A DNA stretch of 64,000 bases from Dichetophora obliterata. Its lineage: Eukaryota > Arthropoda > Insecta > Diptera > Sciomyzidae. Within the stretch, counting starts at the first letter, position 1. Every line of letters begins with the position of its first letter. Made by a program: the position numbers and the translations under genes. Of this stretch, positions 33,186-43,610 are shown piece after piece. The stretch is from positions 73,168,346-73,232,345 of the forward strand of contig OY986438.1 in NCBI GenBank assembly GCA_963920525.1, in the 5' to 3' direction. The notes beneath the pieces were generated by a model, which was not told where the DNA came from, searched no databases, and saw only the letters and a list, made by a program, of their open reading frames with translations.

Positions 33186-34112
33186 ATGAAAGTCAATTGC
33201 AGCAAGTGTTCCGGTGTAATACACAAAGCTGATTTGATAGAGTGTCGCGCTGGTTGCAAACTATTTTTTCATGCCAAGTGCGTTTCAATAGACAAAAATT
33301 TATTAAATATTATAAACATATCACCAAATATTTTTTGGCTTTGCGATTCGTGTTCGAGTGTGTCAAATCTCGGAGTTTTGTTGAAGCTTAGTGCCGTTTC
33401 GGAGCAAATAAATAACTTAGTGGACGAGGTCTCTAAATTGAACTTTGGCTACATAAGTGAAACGAACAAAAACATTGCTCAAAGTTCAACTGTGCAGACT
33501 CTTAACGCTTTGAGTGAAACTGCAGCATCTGAGCCAATTGTTTTAACTGAGCTGGCAGCTCCTTTAAATGTAGTTCCTCTCCAGCCACAGACAGCAGTTA
33601 TGAAAAAAAGCTTTAAAGAAAAGCGCGCAAAAAGTGAACATCAACAGCAGCATAATCAAAACCATCAACAGGAACAACAATATGAATCACGATATGAACA
33701 ACCATAGCATCGTCAACCCATTTATCAGCAAAATAAACGTCAAAAAACTCTAAACATTAAAAAACTCAGACCGGCAGCAGGCAGTGCCTGTGTTGGCAGC
33801 ACGTTGCGAGCAGCAACATCTAAAGTAAGCGCTTATATTTCTAATTTGCACAGAGACACTGCCCCCAACGAAATTTCGGAGCACGTTGCTAAAATGGTAT
33901 CCATAAGACCTGAGGAAGTAAGCTGCTACCGATTAACCAAACAAGATGCTGATCTTTCGCAACTTAAATCTGTAAGTTTTCTACTTGTTCTGCCTTCGGT
34001 TCATTTCTCTGAAATAAAAAAATTAAAAAATTGGCCGCCTGGTGTCAGAGTTAAAAAATTTGAACATAAACAAAAAACTACAGCTAGCTCCCCTGCTGTT
34101 GCAAAAAACTAG
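33186..34112 (+). pseudogene. LINE L2p ORF1 with PHD-like finger, broken by TAG
   Basis: The first frame (33186-33707, 173 residues) opens with MKVNCSKCSGVIHKADLIEC and CKLFFHAKCVS, a PHD-like finger. A region (LSAVSEQINNLVDEVSKL) likely to be a coiled coil and a Gln/His-rich tail follow. An in-frame TAG at about 33705 ends it. The frame goes on to 34112 with LHRDTAPNEISEHVAKMVSI and PPGVRVKKF, the C-terminal RNA-binding region. It would bind LINE RNA. Confidence 0.85.
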
Positions 34113-35252
34113 GTTCATCTCTTTTCAACCACTCCATCTCTTGTGCCGCTCCAATTTTATCAACCCAGTCCATGTGCTCTTTACCAAATCCAGCGCTCTT
34201 GTCATATGACGCAGAAGCACAACTTCCATTGTTACCATCTCATGATCGTAGCAATGATCTTCTTGAACTCTCTTCGGACTATTCAACGCATATTGACGCG
34301 CAAACTACAGCCCCCCTGCAAGTTAGGGACTCTCACCGTTGCCGCTCAATTTATTTTCAAAATGCGGGTGGTCTTCGCACTAAGACATGCACGCTTTACA
34401 ATTCATCGCTCTCACACGACTACGACATAATTGCCCTAGTTGAAACCTGGATGACGTCACACTTCACATCTAGCGAACTCTTTGACTCTCATTACACTAT
34501 ATACCGTAGAGATAGAGTGCTGCAACATGGTGTATCAAGAGGTGGCGGTCTTCTTATTGCCATAACTTCGTATCTGGCTAGCAAAGAGATCAAGCTTCCA
34601 CGCAACGATGCAAATATTGAACAAATGTGTATTGTAGTAGTTTTCAATGATTTTTTTAACGAATTGTAAGAATGAAATAGTTTTAATATTAAGTTACATT
34701 CCTCCTGCAAGTAGCTTGAATATATATACTGATCATTTATTCAATATTGATTTTGTACTAAATTCTTTAAATGAAAATCAAACGCCTTGTGTTCTCGGTG
34801 ACTTTAACCTTGGAAATATTGATTGGAAATTCTGCACCGAAGAAAAGATTTTTATTCCATTTAAAGTGAAAGGTGTTATAGAATCCACATTATGTGATAC
34901 GTTATACTCTTTGAGCCTAATTCAAATAAATAATATTTTCAACGACATTAATCGTATTTTAGATCTTATTTTTATTAACAATGATTTTAAATACGAGCTT
35001 AATAAATGTGATATGCCTTTAGTAAATGACTCTTTTCATCATAAGGCACTTGTTCTTAAATTCAATTTTTATATTTTCAATAACAACCAGCAAACTGAAC
35101 GAATTCTCTCATACGACTTCGGGAAAGCAAACTATGAAGCTCTGAATAAATTTTTTGGTTCGATAAATTGGAACTTGTTATTCGAGTTCAAGGACTTACA
35201 CAACATGTACTTTTCTTTCAAAAAGGTAATTGAAGAAGGCCTGTTTTTATAA
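34113..35252 (+). pseudogene. LINE L2p ORF2 endonuclease (frameshifted)
   Basis: The frame 34172-34669 carries the APE motifs SIYFQNAGGLRTKT and YDIIALVETWMTS with GGGLLIAI. A one-base change near 34650 moves to 34647-35252, with SYIPPASS, LGDFNLGNIDWKF, LDLIFINND and DSFHHKALVLKF, which hold the remaining catalytic residues. It ends at a stop at 35252, whereas the real ORF2 continued into the linker. It would nick the target DNA. Confidence 0.85.
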
Positions 35253-35803
35253 GTACCTACTAAGGCACAAAAAGCTTGCTTTAAGCATCCTTGGTATAAT
35301 AGAAGATTTATTCACCTAAAAAACCTTAGAAATAAGGCACATTCAAAATTTAAAAAAACTGGTCTTCTAAATGATCAATTCATTTTTAACCTTCGCAGAC
35401 GCGAATTTGAATTTATTTCGACATTTTTGTACAAGAATTATATATCTTCTATGGAATCAGATATCAAATCAAATCCAAAATCTTTCTGGATTTTCTTTAA
35501 TTCAAAAAGAAAAACATCTGGCCTTCCTAATTCTATGGAATAAAATGAAATCACTGCAGATAACCCATAGGATATTAGCGAATTATTCGCTAATTATTTT
35601 GGAAGTGTGTTCAAACGTACAAATTTACAAGCACATCTAGATGATTTTTCCAGTCTTCAACAGTCGGCTGATATACACATTTCAGCAATTTCAGAAGGAG
35701 ATGTGTTGCAATCCCTTATCGCTCTGGACTGCAAAAAAGGTGCTGGTTTTGACCTTCTTCCCCCATATTTCTAAAAAAGTGTGCTGAAACTCTACACACA
35801 GCT
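35253..35803 (+). pseudogene. LINE L2p ORF2 linker and RT fingers, broken
   Basis: Pieces in different frames show HPWYNRRFIHLKNLRNKAH, IKSNPKSFWIFFNSKRKTSG and an ISEGDVLQSLIALDCKKGAGFD box (the KxxGPD position, here KGAGFD). Several stops are present. Confidence 0.7.
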
Positions 35804-37213
35804 TTGAGTAAAATTTTTAATAAGTCCCTTTTGGAAGGGCAGTTTCTTAAAGAATGGAAGACAGCATATGTTACACCAATTTTCAAATCAGGACAAAAAC
35901 ATTTAATCGAAAGCTATAGGCCTATAGTAAAACTGTCGGTTATACCCAAAATTTTTGACAAAATTGTGAACAAATTGTTATTTGGTGAAGTGCGTAACAT
36001 GATCTCAACTAAGCAACATGGTTTTTTTTTCCGGTAGATCTACGAACACAAATCTCGCTGTTTTTTCAAATTTTTGTCTGAGTAGCATCGAAAGCGGCTT
36101 GCAAGTCGATGTATTATACACAGACTTTTCTAAAGCTTTCGATAGCGTTCAACACGAAATACTACTATTGAAACTTGAGAAGTTAGGATTTCACTCTCAG
36201 CTCTTAAAATGGATTCGATCCTTTCTATCGGACAGAATTATGTTCGTTAAGATTGGTGAGTGTTTATCTAGCCCTATTGTAGTCAAATCGGGCGTGCCAC
36301 AGGGGAGTCATTTGGGTCCGTTACTTTTTATTTTATTTATTAATGACTTACCGCAAAAACTTAAGAATAGTAACAGCTTACTATACGCAGATGATTTTAA
36401 AATATACCAGAAAATCGGCAACTGTAACGACTGCATAAACTTACAAATTGACATAAATTGTCTTCTTATTTGGTGTAAAAGCAATCACTTAGACTTAAAT
36501 TTTTCAAAGTGTAAAGTTCTTACTTTTTCTCGGAAAAATTTTCCAATTGAGTTCGACTACGTTTATGACTCCAATGAAAATTTTGCAAGAGTCTCCCAAA
36601 TTAAAGACCTTGGTGTCTACTTTTCTTCTAATTTTTCTTTTGAAATACACCTTGACTATCTTGTTTCTAAAGCTAACTCTCAATTTGGGTTTTTGAAAAG
36701 GAAGTCGAGAGAATTTTTAGATCCATTTACACCAAAGGCAATTTTTGTAAGCTTAGTGAGATCAGTGTTGGAATTTGGCAGTGTAATTTGGGAGCCATTT
36801 TATAATAATTCGATTAATAGAATCGAGAACATTCAGAAACGTTTCACAAGGTTTGCTTTACATCGTACTTGTGGGAAAATATGCCTAATTATTTGGTGCG
36901 GTGTCATCTGTTAAGTGTTTGTAGTTTGGCTCAAAGACGAGTAATGTCAAATATAATGTTTATAAAAGACATAATTGATGGAAGAATAAGCTCTCCAGAG
37001 CTATTAGCCCTAATTCCGTTTCATATCCCAATTCGTTCTCTGAGAGAAAATCAATTATTCTATACTCCTCGACATAGAACTAATTACGGACTCAATGAAC
37101 CAATAACGAGGTGTCTATCTCAATTCAACTCTTTTGCGAACCAAATTGATATCTGTACAGAAAGATATATATTCAAAAGACAGTTGGAGGAAATTATTTC
37201 AATTAATATTTAA
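35804..37213 (+). pseudogene. LINE L2p ORF2 reverse transcriptase and C-terminal domain
   Basis: Frame 35804-36037 holds the finger region (EWKTAYVTPIFKSG, YRPIV). After a one-base change near 36025 in a run of T, 36018-36914 carries YTDFSKAFDSVQHE, SGVPQGSHLGPLLFILFIND and LLYADDFKIY (palm). A further shift near 36870 leads to the 114-residue C-terminal frame to 37213 (RVMSNIMFIKDIIDGR ... TNYGLNEPITRC). The palm residues are intact. The break points lie in or next to homopolymers. Confidence 0.85.
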
Positions 37214-37359
37214 ATCTTGTTCAAAACTGTTTTAAAATATTTTTTAGAATCGAAGAAATTTAAATTTCGTTGTTTAGGATTAAGTACTAAAGTATATGTT
37301 AAGTTTTGGTAATCTGTAAGGGTATAAACCCGGTAGATGGAAATAAAATTAAAAAAAAA

Positions 37360-37764
37360 AAAGATATCTGCTACGACCATGAATTTGTGCACAACGTTTA
37401 AACCGTCTATTTCTTTATTGGTATTGAAACACCCTTTTTTTTTGTGTTTGTATATTTTCAATTCCCCATAGTGTCGTAACATTTTTTTCTACCACTGTAT
37501 TTTTGATTTCGTTTTGCAATACGCTTTCTTGCATTATGCACACGTCAGACCCGGCATCAACAAATGCACTGAGAGCGATTCGATTCACTACAATACTCTT
37601 TAAGCGCTTCTCTTGCTTTACCACATTGACACTCTTTTTTTCTCTTAAAGCTTCACAGTCTTTTGACATGTGTCCACGGGTATTGCACTTAAAACACTTT
37701 ACAATCGATTTACACTGCATTCTTTTATGCTCCGTTGACCCGCAATTGTAACAGTACTCTTTTT
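37360..37764 (-). pseudogene. Element A zinc knuckles and aspartic protease
   Basis: The minus strand codes two CCHC knuckles (CYNCGSTEHKRMQC near 37750 and CFKCNTRGHMSKDC near 37690), then the protease with FVDAGSDVCIM (about 37555) where DTG/DSG is usual. A frame change near 37450 in a run of A leads to a 30-residue segment ending at VVADI, where the LINE poly(A) cuts in (37360). The RT part resumes at 10437, with some protease/linker sequence apparently missing. Confidence 0.8.
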
Positions 37765-38560
37765 TTATATCACATCATCTGATTTTTCCATTTTGTCTTG
37801 CCAGTTCTTTTTATACCGTCCGCTCTGATCAAATTTTTCACTGTTTTCCGTTTCATATATTTCGTATTTATCACGTAACTCTTTTAATGTTTTTGCTTCG
37901 TAAAATGAACACTTCATATCGATTTTTATTTTCAGCCCATCAACCACATACCGAATGATAGACTTTTCGTCACTGTCACCCATAGCCGCTAACCGTTTAA
38001 CTTAGAGCACATATTCGTGAAACGTTTCGTTGCCTCTCTTTTTCCTTTCCAATAATTTCCTGTGCAGATCTGCGCAGCTATACTCTTTGTGGAATTCACA
38101 GATTAGCACATTTCTTAAACTTTTCACTAACTGCTACTGATTGTAAAAACAATTGTGCTGTTTTAACCCTTTTATTTCGAGCGTGTACATATTTTTGTTT
38201 TTCATTTAACTCGTAAACTTCTGCGTTCCGGTCAAAATTTTCGAACCACACTTTAACTGGCATTGAATCGCCATCAAAATCACCAATAACTCTACTGAAC
38301 AATTCAAACGACATCACTGGCTTTGTTTCCATTTTCGACGCTAGCAACTGTAAAATCTCATTTAGTTCCTCCGCCATATTTTCACCTTTTTCTTCTTTTT
38401 CTGATTGTTTTTTATCTATTTCAACCGAACAGCTGTTTTGTACCGCTTTTTTCTCCTTAAGTTTATCACTTTCTTCTTGTTTTTCACTACTGTCGGTTTC
38501 GTCATTCTTGCAGCTATTGTTTCTTTGTCGCGATCGGGTTACAATTGTATTTTTATTCAT
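37765..38560 (-). pseudogene. Element A Gag (broken)
   Basis: The frame 38096-38560 starts MNKNTIVTRSRQRN, is very rich in Lys/Glu/Ser, then has a capsid-like segment (FSRVIGDFDGDSMPVKVWFENFDRNAEVY). The frame 37765-37983 continues with YVVDGLKIKIDMK and DKYEIYE. One or two frameshifts separate them (near 38090 and 38010). It lies directly inside the right-hand LTR, as Gag should. Confidence 0.75.
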
Positions 38561-38606
38561 TCCGTTACACTCATGTTTCAGTTCAATTAGGTTGAGCCCC
38601 TAAAAA
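38561..38606 (-). promoter_or_regulatory. Element A leader and presumed PBS
   Basis: Only about 46 bp separate the 5' LTR from the first Gag ATG. The minus strand just inside the LTR reads TTTTTAGGGGCTCAACC. It does not begin with TGG at the LTR edge, so the priming tRNA cannot be named. Confidence 0.4.
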
Positions 38607-38931
38607 TGTAATAATGTTTATTGGAATGCAATTAAAGGATTGAAAATGACAAGATGATATTAAATTAAATATATTCAAATGAAAGACATTCATATCAAAT
38701 ATACTTCTGATACGGCTGACAATTGTCTTCATAAACCTTAACTACTGGCGTCTACTGTTCACCTCATAACTGCCGTTGGTATTGTTGTTATTGCTTCTGC
38801 TGTTGTTGATTCTGTTTCTGTTGCAACTGGTGTTGTATAGTTGTTGTTGTTTCTGCTGTTATTGATTCTGCTGCTGTTGCAACTGCTGTTGTATTTTTGT
38901 TGTATAATCGACATATTCGTGACGTCTTACA
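38607..38931 (-). repeat. 5' LTR of element A
   Basis: This 325-bp partner of 6031-6425 has the same ends and a shorter CTG/TTG tract. It is followed by (TA)n. Its last 28 bases are also the outer part of the palindrome at 38904-39090. Confidence 0.85.
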
Positions 38932-38966
38932 TATATATATAACATCGTCTTATATATATATCAACC

Positions 38967-39045
<79 letters not shown>

Positions 39046-39090
39046 ACGATGTTATATATATATGTAAGACTTCACGAATATGTCGATTAT
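38904..39090. repeat. AT-rich palindrome, 50-bp arms around an 87-bp, mostly (TA)n centre
   Basis: The left arm at 38904-38953 (ATAATCGACATATTCGTGACG ... ATCGTCTTAT) is matched by the reverse complement of 39041-39090 with one visible mismatch (GACGTC versus GAAGTC). The centre is almost all TA, apart from a short CAACCGAA-type segment. The left arm overlaps the LTR end of element A. Confidence 0.85.
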
Positions 39091-39097
39091 ATATATA

Positions 39098-40114
39098 TTA
39101 GGGCGGGTCGATTTGTAGGGAGTGAAAAAATTCACCAATTTCCCTATGATTTCCGTATTCTATGGGTTATTCCATGAAAATTTGCCGAAGGAACCATACC
39201 TCTATCGTTAAAATCGAGTCCCCTACTTTTTGTTGGTAAAAAGTTCAAAAGTTACGGGCATTTTTGTCCAAATTTTGGACCATTTTTCCATTTTTTTCAT
39301 GATTTTGTCCAAGAATATTACTTTCATTGCCATTTTTTGGCTCAATCCATTATTTAATTCAATTTACAATTCAAAACGAAGAGTTTAAGCCCAAATTTAT
39401 CGAATTCGGTTGATTAATTCATGCGATATTGCTAAAACAAAATAACACATAAAACCAACTTTTTGATTTTTTTTCCCTTCTTATTTTTTTTTCTACAAAA
39501 ATTCAAATTAAGAGATAACAAAGTATCTATCAACCTATTATAAAAAAAAAATATTCAATTTGAGTGTAGTAAAAGACAAAATGTGAAAAAAAACATTATT
39601 TTTTCTGAAAGTCTTGTTTGCTTTCAAGTATTGGTGTTTTCGTACGGCTCTCTAATGTCGTCGCCATAGCGCCTTCTACATTCTTTCCTGCAAATCGTTT
39701 AGCAACTCGTAAGTCAAAAAAATTGAGCCAAAAAAATGGCAATGAAAGTAATATTCTTGGACAAAATCATGAAAAAAATGGAAAAATGCTCCAAAATTTG
39801 GACAAAAATGCTCGTAACTTTTGAACCGTTGGACCAATGTTGGAGATTTTTTTTTGTAAATTAATCAAAATGAGCTCACCTTTCCAACGCGCTTACTGGC
39901 GATTAAACCCAATCGATAGTTTTTGAGTTATAGATGTGAACGTGTAGGTAATATTTCATACGAACGTCAATTTGGGAAAAAATCTTACCAACAAAAAGTA
40001 GGGGACTGGATTTTAACGATAGAGGTATGGTTCCTTTGGCAAATTTTCATGGAATAACCCATAGAATACGGAAATCATAGGGAAATTGTCGAAAAATAAA
40101 TCGACCCGCCCTAA
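39098..40114. mobile_element. Non-autonomous DNA transposon with long TIRs (about 1.0 kb)
   Basis: The left end starts TTAGGGCGGGTCGATTT. The complement of the right end (40114 backwards) starts TTAGGGCGGGTCGATTT too, and both share CAATTTCCCTATGATTTCCG, TTCCATGAAAATTTGCC, GGAACCATACCTCTATCG and CCCCTACTTTTTGTTGGT. The arms are about 140 bp long with a few mismatches and a variable stretch after base 17. Both sides abut (TA)n. The middle has no transposase. One small frame at 39618-39824 is not convincing. The terminal motif resembles that of 40127. Confidence 0.85.
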
Positions 40115-40126
40115 TATATATATATA

Positions 40127-41112
40127 TTAGGCCGGGCCAATTTGTATGGAGCCGAAAAATTCGATTAAAGCCACCCCCTGGGATGATTCTATGGACAATT
40201 CTAAGCAACTTTGGTGAAGGAACCATAGGTCTATCTCGATTTTCGAGTCTCCCACTTTTCAAAAAATGATTTTTCCCCTATAACATCACTGATTCAAAAT
40301 TCGATTTTTTATTCATCGTTATATTATCTTTTTTATGTGTATATGGGAGGTTTTTGGGGTCGAGAAATTCATTTCTGATCTTTATTTTTACCTATGACCA
40401 CCGCCAGAGGGCGTTTCATGCCTATTTTAACCAAAATTATTTCTGCTGCTTTGCGGACTTTTTATCTCTGACATTTATTGTTCTTAATTTTAAGTAAGTC
40501 AATTTTCCGCACTGAACAAACTCGTCGCCCACCGCAAACTGCATTGATGTGTATTGACGGTCGGCGATGGGTTTGTGTTGTTGATGTTCAGTGCGGCCTT
40601 TGACACTTGCTGTCATATGTTTAGTGATTTTTCTCCCGTTTTGGCTTTTCTCTCGCATTCCTTTAACCGCGTTTGTTCGTTTTTTTGCGTATGGAATTTA
40701 GTTGGTTTTAAATAAATAAAATTAAAGTAAATTAAGTACAGAAATTGTGTTCGTATTTATAATTGTTTAAACGCGTCAGTTTTTTCGCATACTCCAGAGT
40801 GCATTACCCGGCATACCAACAGCACCACCAGACGGCACATCACCAGACAGCCGCAGCAATTAACGACACAAGGCTCCGCCACCAGCAGCAACATCATCCC
40901 CACCGACTACCAACGCACCCAGGAGAAACCAGGCAACAACAGTAACACCCACATAGTGTGTAAAAACTAATACGTTCTAACAAGAAACGTAACTAATATA
41001 AATAAAATTCTCATCATTTTTACCATTGCGTTTTTACCAATTTGCAGGTGGAAAAAATATATTCGAACTAAATGTTTTAAAATATACTAATTTCAGTTAT
41101 TTTTTAAGTCTT
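40127..41112 (+). promoter_or_regulatory. 5' region of the 40-kb transposon (TIR, subterminal repeat, 5' UTR)
   Basis: This holds the terminal repeat, the 82-bp subterminal inverted repeat (40351-40432) and a His/Gln/Thr-codon-rich stretch at 40810-40945. TTTTTACCAATTTGCAG at 41030-41046 is a good 3' splice site, so a non-coding or short coding first exon may precede the gene. Frames at 40437-40658 (-) and 40763-40945 (+) are not supported. Confidence 0.5.
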
Positions 41113-43367
41113 ATGTATGCAATGGATCTAAATGCATTGCCGTCTACATCGCAAACCGCAACAACATCAACAAGTAACGAAACTCATTTGAAGCATTTGC
41201 CTTCGCACGATGTTGCTGTTTTTGGTGCATTTTGTGATTTGAGTGGACTCAATCTGCGAACGAAACAGGATATTTTAAGATGTTTTTTTTTCTTGGCCGA
41301 ACTTGCTAAACTCGAAAACAAAATGTTTTCGTATAAAACATTCGTACCGCACGTAACAGACAAATTGATTGAAATTTGGAGTCAACTTAATGTTGAAATT
41401 ATAACAAAAAAAAGTGTTGGTAGAAAATTGGGTACATTGATTGACAAGTATCAAATCGAAACTAAACATCCAAAAATCGCCACATTCAGAACGTTCCTGC
41501 AATCTACAAAAGAGCTATTTTACATCGGCAAATGTCAATGTGACTTGAAGGCAGCATTATGCTCATGTGGATTGATTCCAGATCATTTGAAAGAGTTTAT
41601 GCGAGATAAAAATAATGTCAGAAGATTGACGATACCAACGTCAACAATAATACCAACAAGCGTTGAAGAGACCCATTTAGCATATGAACCAAGTACTGAT
41701 GCAGATGAGCCAAGTTCAAATCCACAAGATGTTCCGCCACTGATACGAGGACCGTATACTCCCAGATACGATGCTTCGAACTTCGCTGCGATGTGTGATC
41801 GATTTGCTGTGTCAGATAGAATAGCAGCAGCACTCGCAACATCCCTTATGCAAGACATTGACGTAAAAGATGCACATGGCAATCCGATCATCATGGATAA
41901 AAATAAAGTGCGTCGAGAAAAAGCCAAATGCAGAGAAGAATTGCTTCGTAAGCAGTACGATGCATCCAATTTGATAGCATTTTCATTCGACGGCCGAAAA
42001 AATGATGCTTTAACAATGGAAAAAATCGATGAGAAGTTGCATCCAAGGATGGTGAAAGAACCACATCTAGTTGTTTTGAAGGAACCAAATTCTCGATTGA
42101 TAGGCTACACAAAAGTCGAAAATGAAGATGCTAAACACAAATTGATGACATTGAATGGATTCATCGTCGAAAAAGAAATTGCTCTCGATGCATTAATCGG
42201 CATATGCTGTGTTGGTGAGCCAACAAATACTGGCGTAAGAAATGGGATTTTGCGTCGATTTGAATTGCATTTAAATAGACCGCTGCATTGGTTTGTATGC
42301 CTTCTGCACTTCAACGAGCTGCCATTTCGTCATTTGTTTAACACTTTGGACAAATCATCGACCACTGGACCACGAACAACAACCGGAACGTTGGGCAAAC
42401 AAATTGAAACGTGTGAAAATCTTCCGGTATATATCATTTTTCACATCGATTTTTTCCATTATTAAATGGTAAAATTGCATTTAATTCATCTAATTTCTTT
42501 TTTTTTCAGCTTATAGATGAATTCGAGATAATCGTGCTAGAGAACATGCCACCTAATTTAGATCCATTTGAATTATCCACCGATTCAAAGTACCTATACA
42601 AAATGGCCAATGCAATTTCGAATGGTGTTGTTCCTGCGGATTTGTCTCACATTAAACCAGGACCAATAGCACATTCACGTTGGCTCACCAAGGCGAATAG
42701 ATTGTTGCGGTTGTATGTGTCAACTGAAAATCCATCAAGGAATTTGAAAATTCTGGCAACATACATAATGAAAGTGTATGTGCCGATGCACTTCAACATC
42801 AAGTACTATAATTCGGTGGTCTTCGGTAGTGTATTATTTCACAAATTCATTCGTTGGACACAATATTTGGATACAAATCTACGCCAAGTTGTGAATAATG
42901 TCATTAAAGACAATTCATATTACGCACATTCCGAAAATATTTTGTTAGCGATGTTATTTGATGATAACAAAGAGACACGAAACATCGCAATCAAGACAAT
43001 TTTACACTACCGAAGAAATCTGTACGACCCGGCACATCTTAGAGTTTATCAAAAACCTTTGATAAACTTCAATTGTACAGATTATACGAATATGATTGAT
43101 TTAAATAAAGATGATGTCTTATTCGAACCACCGTTTACGCATACCATTCCGTATGATCATTTGGAACAATATATAGAATACGATGATCCACCATTGCCTG
43201 ATCCAAGAATTCCGGTACACATACAAGCAACGGAAAGACATGTTCAGTTGCTGGCTAGCGTTTCTAAACGTGTTTTACAAAAAAATCGACACAGTGTTAT
43301 GGCAGTTACATCAGAAAGCCGTGCAAAATACTCCAGACTGGAAAGCAAGAAAGACTTTCAAAAATAA
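41113..43367 (+). CDS. Putative transposase, two exons, intact, unnamed family
   Basis: Exon 1 41113-42426 and exon 2 42510-43367 join in phase 0 with GT (GTATAT) and TTTTTTTTCAG flanking an 83-bp intron. The product is 723 residues. The start MYAMDLNAL at 41113 is chosen as the first ATG after a 3' splice site; the ATG at 41122 is equally possible. Notable boxes are CQCDLKAALCSCG (residues about 140-150), SFDGRKNDA (about 300), CCVGEPTNTG (about 370), NRPLHWFVCLLHFNELPFRHLF (about 390-410), and in exon 2 ELSTDSKYLYK, HSRWLTKANRLLRLYV and YYAHSENILLAML. This arrangement recalls proteins repeated in many arthropod genomes that I take to be transposases with an RNase H-like core, but I cannot name the superfamily. 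No stop or shift is present. Its place between inverted repeats supports a transposase role. Confidence 0.75.
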
Positions 43368-43519
43368 CTTATTTCGCTTTTCTTCCACTAAATTAATTTT
43401 TTTGTTTTTTTTTGCACATGTTCTTAGTTTTTAGGTTGAATTTCTGTTGACAAAAAATAAAATAAAGATCAATATTACCGAAAAAAATTTAAATTTTTCT
43501 CAGAAAATAGACGAAAAAT

Positions 43520-43606
43520 AGTTAAAATATGCATGAAACGCCCTCTGGCGGTGGTCATAGGTAAAAATAAAGATCAGAAATGAATTTCTCGACCCCAAAA
43601 ACACCT
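43520..43606. repeat. Right arm of the subterminal inverted repeat of the 40-kb transposon
   Basis: The reverse complement matches 40351-40432 over about 82 bp with very few mismatches. The outer TIR that should follow is replaced by the LTR remnant at 43611. Confidence 0.85.
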
Positions 43607-43610
43607 CAGT

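Larger units (their letters stand above)
33060..37360 (+). mobile_element. LINE 'L2p' (jockey/CR1-like), plus strand, nearly full length
   Basis: The order is short 5' UTR, ORF1 (33186-34112, interrupted by a TAG), ORF2 endonuclease (34172-35252), linker, RT (35804-36914), C-terminal domain (36869-37213), 3' UTR with AATAAA and a poly(A) run at 37351-37362. It is a separate but related family to the minus-strand LINE and lies head to head with it. It carries several stops and frameshifts. The 5' edge is approximate. Confidence 0.85.
6031..38931 (-). mobile_element. mdg3/micropia-like LTR retrotransposon A, split by nested inserts
   Basis: Matching LTRs at 6031-6425 and 38607-38931 share TGTAATAATG at one end and GACGTCTTACA at the other, and both are flanked by (TA)n. 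Between them, on the minus strand, gag and the zinc knuckles (37.5-38.6 kb), protease (37.4-37.7 kb), RT (8.1-10.4 kb) and RNase H/integrase (6.6-8.1 kb) occur in the correct order once the inserts are removed. The RT contains NGFFHVPL and the RNase H contains TELHTDAS, in the style of the mdg3/blastopia/micropia group. Inserts are the mariner at 8457-9766 and a composite block at about 10438-37360. Confidence 0.85.
40127..43606 (+). mobile_element. DNA transposon of unnamed family with 723-residue protein
   Basis: The left end begins TTAGGCCGGGCCAATTTGTATGG, aligning with the TIR of the element at 39098 (TTAGG-CGGG-C-ATTTGTA). Both continue through GGAACCATA and GAGTC(T/C)CCC-ACTTTT. An inverted repeat of about 82 bp links 40351-40432 with 43520-43604 (GGGGTCGAGAAATTC ... 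CCGCCAGAGGGCGTTTCATG). The outer right TIR is missing: the sequence passes straight into the gypsy B LTR at about 43611. The element is otherwise complete and carries the gene at 41113-43367. Confidence 0.8.

Noticed and set aside
39618..39824. Small plus frame inside the non-autonomous transposon
   Set aside because: It overlaps internal repeat-like sequence (FLDKIMKKMEKC-type codons from AT-rich DNA) and has no start context or homology that I can see.
40437..40945. Frames at 40437-40658 (-) and 40763-40945 (+) as host genes
   Set aside because: Both lie in the 5' region of the DNA transposon. No motif is seen and composition is His/Gln/Thr repeat-like. A 5' exon role for the plus frame remains possible.
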